Part shown: in pieces, positions 42,898-52,578 of the stretch
How the letters are laid out: the number at the start of each line of letters is the position of its first letter
Position numbering within the stretch: the stretch's first letter is position 1
From: Streptomyces broussonetiae
GTDB taxonomy: Bacteria; Actinomycetota; Actinomycetes; Streptomycetales; Streptomycetaceae
DNA length: 64,000 nt
Direction: 5' to 3'
NCBI RefSeq assembly: GCF_009796285.1
Contig: NZ_CP047020.1
Location: 5,208,001-5,272,000 of the forward strand
Program-made: the position numbers and the translations under genes
Notes under the pieces: generated by a model
Told to the model about the DNA's origin: nothing
Seen by the model: only the letters and a program-made list of their open reading frames with translations
Databases searched by the model: none

Positions 42898-44097
42898 GTG
42901 AACGTGCTGGACATCCTGTTGCTGGTCGCGGCTGTGTGGTTCGCGGTCGTCGGCTACCGCCAGGGCTTCGTCGTCGGCATTCTGTCGGTGATCGGGTTCC
43001 TCGGCGGCGGCCTCGTCGCCGTGTACACGCTGCCCGTCATCTGGGACGCCGTGACCGACAAGGCGACCGTCGGCACGACCGCCGCGGTGGTCGCCGTGGT
43101 CGTCGTCATCGTCTGCGCCTCCGTCGGCCAGGCCCTGACCACCCACCTCGGCAACAAGCTGCGCCGGTACATCACCTGGTCCCCGGCCCGCGCCCTGGAC
43201 GCCACCGGCGGCGCGCTCGTCAACGTCGTCGCGATGCTGCTGGTCGCCTGGCTGATCGGCTCCGCCCTGGCCGGCACCACGCTGCCGACGCTCGGCAAGG
43301 AGGTGCGCGGCTCCAAGGTGCTCCTCGGGGTCTCCCGGGCGTTGCCCGCGCAGGCCGACACCTGGTTCGCGGACTTCTCCACCGTTCTCGCGCAGAACGG
43401 CTTCCCGCAGGTCTTCAGCCCCTTCGCCAACGAGCCGATCAAGGACGTCCAGCCGCCCGACCCGACGCTCGCCAGCAGCCAGGTCGCCGTCCGCGCCCAG
43501 CGCTCCATCGTCAAGGTCACCGGCACCGCCCAGAGCTGCGGCAAGGTCCTGGAGGGCACCGGCTTCGTCTTCGCCGACCGCCGCGTCATGACCAACGCGC
43601 ACGTGGTCGGCGGAGTCGACGCGCCGACGGTGCAGATCGGCGGCGAGGGCCGCAAGTACGACGCCAAGGTCGTCCTGTACGACTGGAAGCGCGACATCGC
43701 CGTCCTCGACGTACCGGACCTGAGGTCGACCGCGCTGCGGTTCTCCGGCGCGGACGCGTCCGGGGGCGCCGGTGCGATCGTCGCCGGCTTCCCGGAGAAC
43801 GGCTCGTACGACGTGCGCGCCGCGCGCGTGCGCGGGCGCATCACGGCCAACGGCCCGGACATCTACCACCGCGGCACGGTCAGCCGAGACGTCTACTCCC
43901 TGTACACGACCGTCCGTCAGGGCAACTCGGGCGGCCCGCTGCTCACCCCCGAGGGCAGGGTGTACGGCGTGGTGTTCGCCAAGTCCCTCGACGACGCGGA
44001 GACCGGCTACGCCCTCACGGCTGACGAGATCCGCCCCGACATCGACCGGGGACGTACGGCGACCGAAGAAGTGGGTACGGACAGCTGCGCCCTGTGA
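42898..44097 (+). CDS. MarP-like membrane serine protease
   Basis: 399 aa from GTG 42898. Four N-terminal TM helices of the CvpA/colicin-V-production type (about 3-115) anchor an extracytoplasmic trypsin-like domain. The catalytic triad is visible in TNAHVV (His), RDIAVLDV (Asp) and QGNSGGPLL (Ser). Mycobacterial MarP of this layout protects against acid and acts on cell-wall hydrolases. A Cys near residue 210 and the C-terminal SCAL Cys could form a disulfide. Confidence 0.9.
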   Translation: MNVLDILLLVAAVWFAVVGYRQGFVVGILSVIGFLGGGLVAVYTLPVIWDAVTDKATVGTTAAVVAVVVVIVCASVGQALTTHLGNKLRRYITWSPARALDATGGALVNVVAMLLVAWLIGSALAGTTLPTLGKEVRGSKVLLGVSRALPAQADTWFADFSTVLAQNGFPQVFSPFANEPIKDVQPPDPTLASSQVAVRAQRSIVKVTGTAQSCGKVLEGTGFVFADRRVMTNAHVVGGVDAPTVQIGGEGRKYDAKVVLYDWKRDIAVLDVPDLRSTALRFSGADASGGAGAIVAGFPENGSYDVRAARVRGRITANGPDIYHRGTVSRDVYSLYTTVRQGNSGGPLLTPEGRVYGVVFAKSLDDAETGYALTADEIRPDIDRGRTATEEVGTDSCAL

Positions 44098-44451
44098 CGC
44101 CCGGAGGGAAAGCCCCGTGCTGCCCCGCGCGGACGTTCAGCCGCGCGGATGGCGCAGGCGCACCGAGACCCAGCGGGCCCGGCGGCGAAGGATGTGCGGG
44201 ATCCCTACCCTGAGGTCCGCCTCCGCAAGGTGCGGGGTGCCTCGCTGCGGCGCGCTCACACCGGCGGTCGAGCGGCGGTTGCGGGGTGCGTCACTGTCGT
44301 GCGTCCAGCCCATACCCCGACGTGTGCCCCGCTCGAAGGTCGATAACCGCGTGTGCGCCCCCCAATTGGCCTATGCGGCAGGCATGTGGCCGTTCGACGG
44401 ACAAGTGTTCAGGAAGCGGATACTCCACGCATCCGGCCCGTCACCCATCGG
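44098..44451. other. Gene-free convergent interval
   Basis: 354 bp between the protease and hydrolase genes. I see no credible ORF, RNA or strong terminator here. Confidence 0.5.
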
Positions 44452-45384
44452 TCACCGGTCGGGTTCGGGGTCCCTCAGCCAGTTGACCAGCTCCGTGGAG
44501 AACGCCACCGGGTCCTCCTCGTGCGGGAAGTGACCCAGGCCGTCGAACAGCCGCCAGCGGTACGGGGCTTCGACGTACTCGCCCGAACCGGCAGCACTGC
44601 GGGTGCGGGTCACCGGATCCAGTGAGCCGTGCAGATGCAGCGTGGGCACCCGAACGGGGCGTTTCATACGGCGGTTGAACTGGATGCCGTCCGGGCGGGC
44701 CAGCGAACGGACCAGCCAGCGGTACGGCTCGATCGAGCAGTGCGCGGTCGAGGGGATGCACATGGCCCGCTGGTACGTCTGCACCGCCTCGTCCTCCGGA
44801 GGCTGTGGGCCGGACCAGTCCCGGATCAGCCGGCCCACCAGCGCACCGCCGTCCGCCGTGAGTTGACGCTCCGGAATCCACGGCCGCTGGAAACCCCAGA
44901 TGTAGGAGCTGGCGGCCGTCTGCCGGGCGTCGCGCAGCATCGCCGCGCGCCAGCGCCGCGGATGCGGCATCGACACCACGGCGAGGCGTCGTACGAGCTT
45001 GGGCCGCATCGTCGCCGCCGTCCACGCCAGATAGCCGCCCAGGTCGTGGCCGACCAGCGCCGCGTCCGGCTCGCCGAGCGAGCGGATCACGCCGGTGACG
45101 TCCAGCGCGAGGTTCGCGGGGTCGTACCCACGGGGCGTGCGGTCGCTGCCGCCGACGCCTCGCAGGTCCATCGCCACCGCCCGGTAGCCCGCGTCCGCGA
45201 GTGCCACCAGCTGGTGCCGCCACGTCCACCAGAACTGCGGGAAGCCGTGCAGCAGCAGCACCAGCGGGCCGTCGCCGAGTTCGGCGATGTGGAAGCGCGC
45301 GCCGTTGGCGGCGACGTCCCGGTGACTCACTCTTTTCCCGCCGGGAACGTCGATCCGTACGGCGGAAGGTGCGGGGTCGGTCAT
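44452..45384 (-). CDS. Alpha/beta hydrolase, epoxide-hydrolase-like
   Basis: 310 aa. Oxyanion motif HGFPQFWWTWRHQ and nucleophile elbow GHDLGGYLAW with Asp in the nucleophile position, as in epoxide hydrolases. DxxR-type RGVGGSDRT is also typical. Near the C-terminus GLGHFPHEEDP provides the catalytic His. Starts 4 bp inside the holin-like gene (ATGA). Confidence 0.88.
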   Translation of the reverse strand: MTDPAPSAVRIDVPGGKRVSHRDVAANGARFHIAELGDGPLVLLLHGFPQFWWTWRHQLVALADAGYRAVAMDLRGVGGSDRTPRGYDPANLALDVTGVIRSLGEPDAALVGHDLGGYLAWTAATMRPKLVRRLAVVSMPHPRRWRAAMLRDARQTAASSYIWGFQRPWIPERQLTADGGALVGRLIRDWSGPQPPEDEAVQTYQRAMCIPSTAHCSIEPYRWLVRSLARPDGIQFNRRMKRPVRVPTLHLHGSLDPVTRTRSAAGSGEYVEAPYRWRLFDGLGHFPHEEDPVAFSTELVNWLRDPEPDR

Positions 45385-45869
45385 GACGACGAGCGTGCCA
45401 CAGCTTCGATGGCCGCGGGGGTGCGGTCCTGCGGCAGCTCCGCGCGGGGGTGCGGCTTGGCGTTCTGCAGGACGCCCGCCGTCTCCTTCATCGACGCGGC
45501 CACCTTCCGCGGGCCCTGGCTCTTCTTGGCCTTCTTCGCGAAGACCAGGCCGATGAGCGCGAGCAGGAGGGCCACGAGCACGTTGGCCGCGAAGGACAGC
45601 ACGAAGCAGATCGCCAGGTTCCAGTGGCTCCAGGTCCGGATGCCGTACGCAAGGGCGAAGTTGAGCATCGGCAGGGAGAAGACCAGCACCACGGCCGCCA
45701 CCGTGAAGGCACCGCCGCTGGCCGCTCCGCGCTTCACGTCCTGCTTGAGCTGGGCCTTGGCCAGCGCGATCTCGTCGTGCACCAGCGCCGACATTTCGGT
45801 CGTCGCCGAGGCGAACAGCTGGCCGATGCTGCGTTCGGCGCCGACCGGGCTGCCGTCGGGTGCGCTCAT
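45381..45869 (-). CDS. Phage-holin-family (Hol3-like) membrane protein
   Basis: 162 aa from ATG 45869. Helical N-terminus SIGQLFASATTEMSALVHDEIALAKAQLK, then two TM helices (about 60-82 and 92-118) and a basic tail. This is the actinobacterial putative holin superfamily, not linked to a phage here. Cotranscribed with the hydrolase. The gap to nhaA upstream is 125 bp. Confidence 0.8.
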   Translation of the reverse strand: MSAPDGSPVGAERSIGQLFASATTEMSALVHDEIALAKAQLKQDVKRGAASGGAFTVAAVVLVFSLPMLNFALAYGIRTWSHWNLAICFVLSFAANVLVALLLALIGLVFAKKAKKSQGPRKVAASMKETAGVLQNAKPHPRAELPQDRTPAAIEAVARSSS

Positions 45870-45994
45870 CGCGTTCTCCCTCAAAGATGTCTCGTGCCGC
45901 AGGTGTCCGGTCGGTACGGCCACCTGGCTCGTGCGGCCGTCCGGTCCGGCCGTCCTGCTTGTGTGGCCGTCTAGTTTTGTACCGTCTCGTCAGA

Positions 45995-47443
45995 TCATGC
46001 CGGACGGTCGCTCTCCTCGCCTGCCCCGCCCGTCACTTCCGCAAGCCCGTGGCGGGCCGCGGCAGCCCGCTCGGCGGCGATGCGCCGGTGTTCGGCGGCC
46101 TTGCGCTCGTGGATCTCGGCCATGCGCAGGTGATAGGCCGGGTCGTCCTGCTCGTACACGTCCGGGATGCCGTCGAGGTCGTCGTCGCGCTCCTCTTCCG
46201 CGCACAGCCTGCGGTATTTGGCGTTGCGTATCTTCAGCAGCACCGTCGCACACACCGCCGCGATGAGCGATCCGACGAGGACTGCCGCCTTCACCTCGTC
46301 GGTCAGGACGGTGTCCCCGGCGAAGGCCAGTTCGCCGATGAGCAGGGAGACGGTGAAGCCTATTCCGGCCAGGGAGGCCACCGCGAAGACGTCGGCCCAG
46401 GCCAGCTCCTCGCTGAGCGAGGCGCGGGTGAAGCGGACGGTGAGCCAGGTGCCGCCGAATATCCCGAGCGCCTTGCCGACGACCAGTCCGAGGACCACGC
46501 CGAGCGTCTCCGGCTTGGTGAACACGTCCTGCAGTGCCCCGCCGGAGACCTTCACCCCGGCGCTGAACAGCGCGAACACCGGTACGGCGAGCCCGGCCGA
46601 CAGGGGCCGCACCAGGTGCTCGACGTGCTCGCCCGGTGAGTGCTCCTCGCCCTCCCGGGTGGTGCAGCGCAGCATCAGGCCCATCGCCACACCGGCGATG
46701 GTGGCGTGCACGCCGCTGTTGTACATCAGCGCCCAGATCACGACCGCGAGCGGCACGTACACGTACCACCCGCGCACGCCCTTGCGCAGCAGCAGCCAGA
46801 AGACCGCCAGGGCGGCGACGGCCCCGCCGAGGGCGGCGAAGTTCAGCCGGTCGGTGAAGAAGACCGCGATGATCAGGATCGCGAAGAGGTCGTCGACGAC
46901 AGCGAGGGTGAGCAGGAAGGCGCGCAGGGCGCCGGGCAGGGAGGTGCCGATCACCGCGAGGACGGCGAGCGCGAAGGCGATGTCGGTGGCGGTGGGCACC
47001 GCCCAGCCCAGCGTCGAGCCGTGTCCGGTGACAGCCGTGAGGGTGTAGACGAGCGCCGGTACGGCCATGCCGCACAGCGCGGCGATCACGGGCAGCACGG
47101 CGGCCCTCAGGTCGCGCAGGTCCCCGGCGACCAGCTCGCGCTTGAGTTCGATACCGGCGACGAAGAAGAACACCGCGAGCAGCCCGTCGGCGGCCCAGTG
47201 GGCGACGGAGAGGTTGAGGCCGAGCGCGCCGGGGCCCAGGTGGAAGTCGGCGGCCGCCTCGTAGCTGTGGTGGAGGGCGGGGATGTTCGCCCAGATCAGC
47301 GCCGCCACGGCGGCGAGGAGCAGCAGGACCCCGCCGACGGTCTCGGTGCGCAGCGCGTCCGCCACGAAGGCCCGCTCGGGCAGGGACAGCCGGCCCAGGA
47401 CCTTGCGGGGTGCGGTGCGGGTGCGGGCGCGGGGCGCGGTCAC
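45995..47443 (-). CDS. nhaA: NhaA Na+/H+ antiporter
   Basis: 482 aa from GTG 47443 with GGAGG 6 bp upstream. Twelve-helix NhaA core: FFFVAGIELKRELV, PTATDIAFALAVLA and the ion-binding Asp pair in LAVVDDLFAILI. A C-terminal hydrophilic tail of about 80 residues (EEERDDDLDGIPDVYEQ and Ala/Arg/Glu-rich helix) exceeds the E. coli protein. It exchanges Na+ (or Li+) for H+. Its leader holds the same 24-bp element as the CPA1 antiporter. Confidence 0.95.
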   Translation of the reverse strand: MTAPRARTRTAPRKVLGRLSLPERAFVADALRTETVGGVLLLLAAVAALIWANIPALHHSYEAAADFHLGPGALGLNLSVAHWAADGLLAVFFFVAGIELKRELVAGDLRDLRAAVLPVIAALCGMAVPALVYTLTAVTGHGSTLGWAVPTATDIAFALAVLAVIGTSLPGALRAFLLTLAVVDDLFAILIIAVFFTDRLNFAALGGAVAALAVFWLLLRKGVRGWYVYVPLAVVIWALMYNSGVHATIAGVAMGLMLRCTTREGEEHSPGEHVEHLVRPLSAGLAVPVFALFSAGVKVSGGALQDVFTKPETLGVVLGLVVGKALGIFGGTWLTVRFTRASLSEELAWADVFAVASLAGIGFTVSLLIGELAFAGDTVLTDEVKAAVLVGSLIAAVCATVLLKIRNAKYRRLCAEEERDDDLDGIPDVYEQDDPAYHLRMAEIHERKAAEHRRIAAERAAAARHGLAEVTGGAGEESDRPA

Positions 47444-47480
47444 GGGGGACCTCCGGTGGCTGGGCAGGACGGCTCGTCTC

Positions 47481-47504
47481 GCCGACCAGACTTCCCGGCA
47501 CACC
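47481..47504 (-). promoter_or_regulatory. Conserved antiporter leader element before nhaA
   Basis: 24 bp identical to 4999-5022, core GCCGGGAAGTCTGGTCGGC in mRNA sense, 37 nt before GTG. Flanks differ completely between the two loci, so the identity is selected rather than due to recent duplication. Probable cation-responsive RNA. Confidence 0.7.
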
Positions 47505-47599
47505 CTTGTTGCGTTCTTGACGCTTTACTTAGCTTACCTAAGGTTTCGTGGTTGCCCAAGGGGTGCTGTGGGGACCGGTGCTCCTCACGCTAGACGCGC

Positions 47600-47633
47600 A
47601 GGGGGCACCCGGCCTGTCGGCCGGGTGCCCCCT
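47600..47633. terminator. 15-bp perfect terminator behind acs
   Basis: AGGGGGCACCCGGCC (47600-47614) and its complement (47619-47633) around a TGTC loop, 16 bp beyond the acs stop. Confidence 0.9.
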
Positions 47634-47649
47634 GGTGAGGCGGTGCTGC

Positions 47650-49605
47650 TCAGTCCTCGCTCGGCGCGGCCGGCAGCTTGGTCTGGATCAGGTCCATGAC
47701 CGTGGAGTCCGTCAGCGTGGTGACGTCACCGAGCTGGCGGTTCTCGGCGACGTCGCGCAGCAGCCGGCGCATGATCTTGCCGGAGCGGGTCTTGGGCAGC
47801 TCGGCCACCGGCAGGATCCGCTTGGGCTTGGCGATCGGGCCGAGCGTGGCGCCCACGTGGTCGCGCAGCTCGCCGACGAGTGCCTCGGTCTCCGCGGCCG
47901 TACCGCGCAGGATCACGAAGGCGACGATCGCCTGTCCGGTGGTCTCGTCGGCGGCGCCGACGACGGCTGCCTCGGCGACCGACGGGTGCGAGACGAGCGC
48001 CGACTCCACCTCGGTGGTGGAGATGTTGTGCCCGGACACGAGCATTACGTCGTCGACCCGGCCGAGCAGCCAGATGTCGCCGTCGTCGTCCTTCTTCGCG
48101 CCGTCACCGGCGAAGTACTTGCCCTCGAAACGGGACCAGTAGGTGTCGATGAACCGCTGGTCGTCGCCCCAGATCGTGCGCAGCATCGACGGCCACGGCT
48201 CGGTCAGCACCAGATAGCCACCGCCGCCGTTGGGCACCTCGTGCGCCTCGTCGTCCACGACGGTCGCGCCGATGCCGGGCAGCGGGGTCTGCGCGGAGCC
48301 GGGCTTGGCGGTGGTGACGCCGGGCAGCGGCGAGATCATCATCGCGCCGGTCTCCGTCTGCCACCAGGTGTCCACGACGGGGGTCCGGTCCGCGCCGATG
48401 TGCTTGCGGTACCAGATCCACGCCTCGGGGTTGATGGGCTCGCCCACCGAGCCGAGGATGCGCAGGGAGGACAGGTCGAACTTGGCGGGGATGTCGTCGC
48501 CCCACTTCATGAACGTCCGGATCGCGGTCGGCGCCGTGTAGAGGATCGTGACGCCGTACTTCTGCACGATCTCCCAGAACCGGCCCTGGTGCGGGGTGTC
48601 CGGAGTGCCCTCGTACATGACCTGCGTCGCGCCGTTGGCCAGCGGGCCGTAGACGATGTACGAGTGCCCGGTGACCCAGCCGACGTCGGCCGTGCACCAG
48701 AACACGTCCGTCTCCGGCTTGAGGTCGAAGACCGCCCAGTGGGTGTACGCCGTCTGGGTGAGGTAACCGCCGGAGGTGTGCAGGATGCCCTTGGGCTTAC
48801 CCGTCGTACCGGAGGTGTAGAGGATGAACAGGGGGTGCTCGGCCCCGAACGCCTCCGGGGTGTGCTCGGCGGACTGCCGGCCGACCAGGTCGTGCCACCA
48901 CACGTCCCGCTCGTCGGACCAGGCCACGTCCTGCCCGGTACGGCGCACCACGAGCACGTGCTCGACGCCCGCCGCCTTCTCGACCGCCTCGTCCACGGCC
49001 GGCTTGAGCGCCGACGGCTTGCCGCGCCGGTAGCCGCCGTCGGCGGTGATGACGACCTTGGCGTCCGCGTCCTGGATCCGGGTGGCGAGCGCGTCCGCCG
49101 AAAAGCCGCCGAAGACGACCGAGTGCGCGGCGCCGATCCGGGCCGAGGCCAGCATCGCGATCGCGGTCTCCGGGATCATCGGCATGTAGATGGCGACTCG
49201 GTCGCCCTTGCGTACGCCCAACTCCAGCAGGGCGTTGGCGGCCTTGGAGACCTCGTCCTTCAGCTCCGCGTAGGTGATCGAGCGGCTGTCGCCGGGCTCG
49301 CCCTCGAAGTGGATGGCGACACGGGCTCCGTGCCCCGCCTCCACATGGCGGTCCACGCAGTTGTAGGCGACGTTCAGTTCGCCGTCCTTGAACCACTTCG
49401 CGAACGGAGGGTTCGACCAGTCCAGCGTCTCGGTCGGTTCCTTGGCCCAGGTCAGCCGACGGGCCTGCTCGGCCCAGAAGCCGAGCCTGTCAGCCTTGGC
49501 CTGTGCATACGCCTCCGCGGTGACGTTGGCGTGCGCGGCCAGGTCGGCGGGCGGCGCGAACCTGCGTTCTTCCTTGAGCAGGTTGGCCAGGCTTTCGTTG
49601 CTCAC
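47650..49605 (-). CDS. acs: Acetyl-CoA synthetase
   Basis: 651 aa from GTG 49605. AMP-forming ligase: ILYTSGTTGKPKG P-loop, WWQTETGAMM, DDVMLVSGHNIST hinge and the acetylation-controlled lysine in PKTRSGKIMRR. It activates acetate to acetyl-CoA in the cytoplasm. Length and end sequence fit the family. Confidence 0.95.
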   Translation of the reverse strand: MSNESLANLLKEERRFAPPADLAAHANVTAEAYAQAKADRLGFWAEQARRLTWAKEPTETLDWSNPPFAKWFKDGELNVAYNCVDRHVEAGHGARVAIHFEGEPGDSRSITYAELKDEVSKAANALLELGVRKGDRVAIYMPMIPETAIAMLASARIGAAHSVVFGGFSADALATRIQDADAKVVITADGGYRRGKPSALKPAVDEAVEKAAGVEHVLVVRRTGQDVAWSDERDVWWHDLVGRQSAEHTPEAFGAEHPLFILYTSGTTGKPKGILHTSGGYLTQTAYTHWAVFDLKPETDVFWCTADVGWVTGHSYIVYGPLANGATQVMYEGTPDTPHQGRFWEIVQKYGVTILYTAPTAIRTFMKWGDDIPAKFDLSSLRILGSVGEPINPEAWIWYRKHIGADRTPVVDTWWQTETGAMMISPLPGVTTAKPGSAQTPLPGIGATVVDDEAHEVPNGGGGYLVLTEPWPSMLRTIWGDDQRFIDTYWSRFEGKYFAGDGAKKDDDGDIWLLGRVDDVMLVSGHNISTTEVESALVSHPSVAEAAVVGAADETTGQAIVAFVILRGTAAETEALVGELRDHVGATLGPIAKPKRILPVAELPKTRSGKIMRRLLRDVAENRQLGDVTTLTDSTVMDLIQTKLPAAPSED

Positions 49606-50097
49606 GACATCTCCCTTTCGAAGGGTGTCCGTTGTGTCCCAGCCCACAGCTCATCAGACCCGGGGGTCCGATGACAAGAGTTGTCGGACAAATTGGTTTA
49701 GACCTGTCGGGAACGTGTGGGCTCGCACGGATATGCCCGTTCCTCGGCCGCCCGGAAGTGCCTCCCTGTGGCCCCAACTCCCCTTTGACCGAAGCTCGCA
49801 GACGCGCCACTCCACCCCGGGTGCGGCGGTCCGGATGCGATGCGGCCGGGCCGGCTGGGCGGGATGGCGCACGCCCGGTAAATGACTCGCAATAAGAGTA
49901 AAGGGAGGGTGTGACTTTTCGGGGCAAATGACCTAATCAATGCCTCACATGAGTGAAGTAATCATTTGATCAGCTTGTCGTACTAATTCCTTCTCGGTCC
50001 CATGCGACTTTGGGCGCTGCCGGAGCAAGCCCGGCACATCGCCAGAAAACGGCCCTCGTCAGCGTTTACCCGAGAGAAGGAAGAAGGTGGGCGGAAC
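49606..50097. promoter_or_regulatory. Divergent acs/deacetylase region with AT-rich island
   Basis: 492 bp without a credible gene. About 49895-49995 is strikingly AT-rich for this genome. It contains CAAATGA (49925-49931) and TCATTTG (49962-49968) as an inverted repeat around CTCACATGAG. It is a likely promoter/operator region for the deacetylase lipoprotein. Confidence 0.5.
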
Positions 50098-51372
50098 ATG
50101 ACCGCCACCCAGCGGATCGCCGTCGGCGTCGTGGCCGCCGCGGCCTGCGCCTCGTCACTCGCCGGTTGCGCGACCGGCTCCCACGGCTCGAAGGAAGGGG
50201 CGTCGCCCGGCGCGCAGAAGGGGGCGGCGGCACCACCACCCCACAGCGTGGTCCGGCTGATCGGCGACGGATCGACCGCGTACACCGGCGCGCAGCCGCA
50301 TCTGGCCCGGCCGGAGCGGCTCGAGCCCGGCCAGAAGCCACCCCAGTTCGTCGTCTTCTCCTGGGACGGCGCGGGCGAGGACAGCCAGAAGCTGTTCTCG
50401 CACTTCCGCAAGGTCGCCAAGGAGAACCGTGCGACCATGACGTACTTCCTCAGCGGCGTGTACATGTTGCCGGAGGACAAGCGCGACCTCTACAGGCCCC
50501 CGCAGCACTCGCCGGGCCGTTCCGACATCGGCTTCAACAAGCCGCAGGGAATCGCCGACACCGTCAAACAGGCGAGGCTGGCCTGGCTGGAGGGCAATGA
50601 GATCGGCACCCACTTCAACGGCCACTTCTGCGGTCCCGACGGCGGGGTCGGCACCTGGTCGGTGGACGAGTGGAAGAGCGAGATCGCCCAGGCCAAGCAG
50701 TTCGTGAAGACCTGGAAGACCAACACCGGCATGACGACGGCGGCCCCGCTGCCCTTCGACTACGACAAGGAGCTGATCGGCGCCCGCACCCCCTGCCTGG
50801 AAGGGCAGGCGAACTTCACCAGGGCGGCCCGGCAGTTGGGCTTCCGCTACGACTCCAGCGGGGTCGACAACCAGGTGTGGCCCAAGAAGAAGGAGGGGCT
50901 GTGGGATCTGTCCATGCAACTGGTCCCCTTTCCCGGCCACACCTATGAGCAGTTGACCATGGACTACAACTTCATGGTCAACCAGTCGGGCACCAAGACC
51001 CAGGGCGACCCGGACAAGTTCGACTACTGGGGCGACCAGATGCGTGACGGGCTCGTCAAGGGCTTCTACCGGGCCTACGACGGCAACCGCGCGCCGCTGA
51101 TCATCGGCAACCACTTCGAGTCCTGGAACGGCGGCACGTACATGCGCGCCGTCGAGGACACGGTGAAGGAGGTGTGCAACAAGCCCGACGTGCGCTGTGT
51201 GTCCTTCCACCAGCTGGCCGACTGGCTGGATGCGCAGAACCCGAAGACCCTCGAGAAGCTGCGCACCCTGGCGGTGGGCGAGGCGCCCCGGCAGGGCTGG
51301 GCGTCCTTCCTCTCCGGGCGTCCCGCTCCGGCGCCCAAGGGGGTGCCCGGGGCGCCGGCGGTCAGGCAGTAG
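50098..51372 (+). CDS. Polysaccharide-deacetylase-like lipoprotein
   Basis: 424 aa. Lipoprotein signal with lipobox LAGC (Cys24), then a Ser/Gly/Ala linker. NodB-like domain starts at FVVFSWDGAGED (metal Asp) and continues with NEIGTHFNGHFCG (metal His-x3-His). Long, GDPDKFDYWGDQM and GNHFESWNGGTYM complete the fold. It probably deacetylates a cell-wall or surface glycan at the outer membrane face. Full activity is uncertain because the first motif differs from TFDDG. Confidence 0.8.
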   Translation: MTATQRIAVGVVAAAACASSLAGCATGSHGSKEGASPGAQKGAAAPPPHSVVRLIGDGSTAYTGAQPHLARPERLEPGQKPPQFVVFSWDGAGEDSQKLFSHFRKVAKENRATMTYFLSGVYMLPEDKRDLYRPPQHSPGRSDIGFNKPQGIADTVKQARLAWLEGNEIGTHFNGHFCGPDGGVGTWSVDEWKSEIAQAKQFVKTWKTNTGMTTAAPLPFDYDKELIGARTPCLEGQANFTRAARQLGFRYDSSGVDNQVWPKKKEGLWDLSMQLVPFPGHTYEQLTMDYNFMVNQSGTKTQGDPDKFDYWGDQMRDGLVKGFYRAYDGNRAPLIIGNHFESWNGGTYMRAVEDTVKEVCNKPDVRCVSFHQLADWLDAQNPKTLEKLRTLAVGEAPRQGWASFLSGRPAPAPKGVPGAPAVRQ

Positions 51373-51416
51373 GCGTCAAGCGGCAGGAGTCGGGCGGGCG
51401 TCGTCGCCGCGCACGG

Positions 51417-52409
51417 TCAGACGGGAGCCGTCACGTCCGCACCGACGTCCTCGCCGAGCACGAAGGAGGGGTCGACCTGTGCCGCCAGGTCGGCCCCGGT
51501 GCGTTCGTTGCCCCAGGCCTCGGCGTTCTTCAGGTGGAAGTGCACCATCTGGCGGGTGTAGCGCTCCCGGTCCCGCCGCTCGTACGTGGCATCGGCGGTG
51601 GTCCTAAGGGTGTGCAGGGCGCGGGCGTTGGCCTCCTCCAGGAGATCGAACCGGGGCGGGCGGCCCTTCTCCATGGCGCGCACCCAGTCCGAGCGCCCGA
51701 CCGTCACGAGCAGGTCGTCCCCGACCTCCGCGCGCAGGAAGTCGATGTCGTCCTGTTCCTGGATCTTGTTGCCGACGACCTTCAGGGCGACGCCGAAGTC
51801 GCGGGCGTACTCCTTGTACTGGCGGTAGACGGAGACCCCCTTCCGGGTCGGCTCGGCGACGAGGAACGTCATGTCGAAGCGGGTGAACATGCCGGAGGCG
51901 AAGGAGTCCGAACCCGCCGTCATGTCGACCACGACGTACTCGTCGGGGCCGTCGACGAGGTGGTTCAGGAACAGCTCCACCGCTCCCGTCTTGGAGTGGT
52001 AGCAGGCGACCCCCAGGTCGGCGTCCGTGAAGGGGCCGGTGACCATCAAACGGACGGCGCCGCCGTCGAGTTCCACCGGGCGGGCACAGGCGTCGTAGAC
52101 CGGGTTCGGCTCCCGGACCCGGACCAGGCGTGAGCCCTCGCCGGGCGGGGTTGTTTTGATCATCTCGGCGGCGGAGTGGATGCGCGGGTTGGTGCCGCGC
52201 AGATGGTCCTTGATCAGTGGCAGTCGCTCGCCCATGGCGGGCAGCGCGGTCGCCTCCGCCTCGTCGAGGCCGAGCGCCGGGCCGAGGTGCTGGTTGATGT
52301 CCGCGTCGATGGCGACCACGGGGGCGCCGGCAGCCGCGAGGTGACGGATGAAGAGGGAGGAGAGCGTGGTCTTGCCACTGCCGCCCTTCCCGACGAAAGC
52401 AATTTTCAT
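51417..52409 (-). CDS. MinD/CooC-like P-loop ATPase
   Basis: 330 aa from ATG 52409. Deviant Walker A GKGGSGKTTLSSLF (residues 7-20), DADINQHLG and VVDMTAGSD switch. The CooC group serves metal-cofactor insertion and the MinD group positioning; neither role can be assigned. Divergent from the Fic-like gene. Confidence 0.8.
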   Translation of the reverse strand: MKIAFVGKGGSGKTTLSSLFIRHLAAAGAPVVAIDADINQHLGPALGLDEAEATALPAMGERLPLIKDHLRGTNPRIHSAAEMIKTTPPGEGSRLVRVREPNPVYDACARPVELDGGAVRLMVTGPFTDADLGVACYHSKTGAVELFLNHLVDGPDEYVVVDMTAGSDSFASGMFTRFDMTFLVAEPTRKGVSVYRQYKEYARDFGVALKVVGNKIQEQDDIDFLRAEVGDDLLVTVGRSDWVRAMEKGRPPRFDLLEEANARALHTLRTTADATYERRDRERYTRQMVHFHLKNAEAWGNERTGADLAAQVDPSFVLGEDVGADVTAPV

Positions 52410-52578
52410 GTTCACCAACGGTAGTCGGGTGATAGCTGTATGTGTCAGTGGGGAGGAAGGAAGACCACTCCTTCGAGGGGTGGGCCGATCGGGTCCGAGG
52501 TGAGGGCCGATCGGGCGGGGCGCGCAGCCGCTCGGGGGGAGGCGGTCCGGCGGCAGGTGGGCGCGTAGTGTCGTACTC

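Noticed and set aside
47518..47534. CGTCAA on the minus strand upstream of nhaA with a weak partner 11 bp away
   Set aside because: Partner GCTAAG matches only partly and no second pair exists; likely chance.
47528..47542. Iron-box-like CTTAG-N5-CTAAG with GCTTACCTAA before nhaA
   Set aside because: The right half fits the DmdR/IdeR consensus, but the spacing is one base short and the left half is poor.
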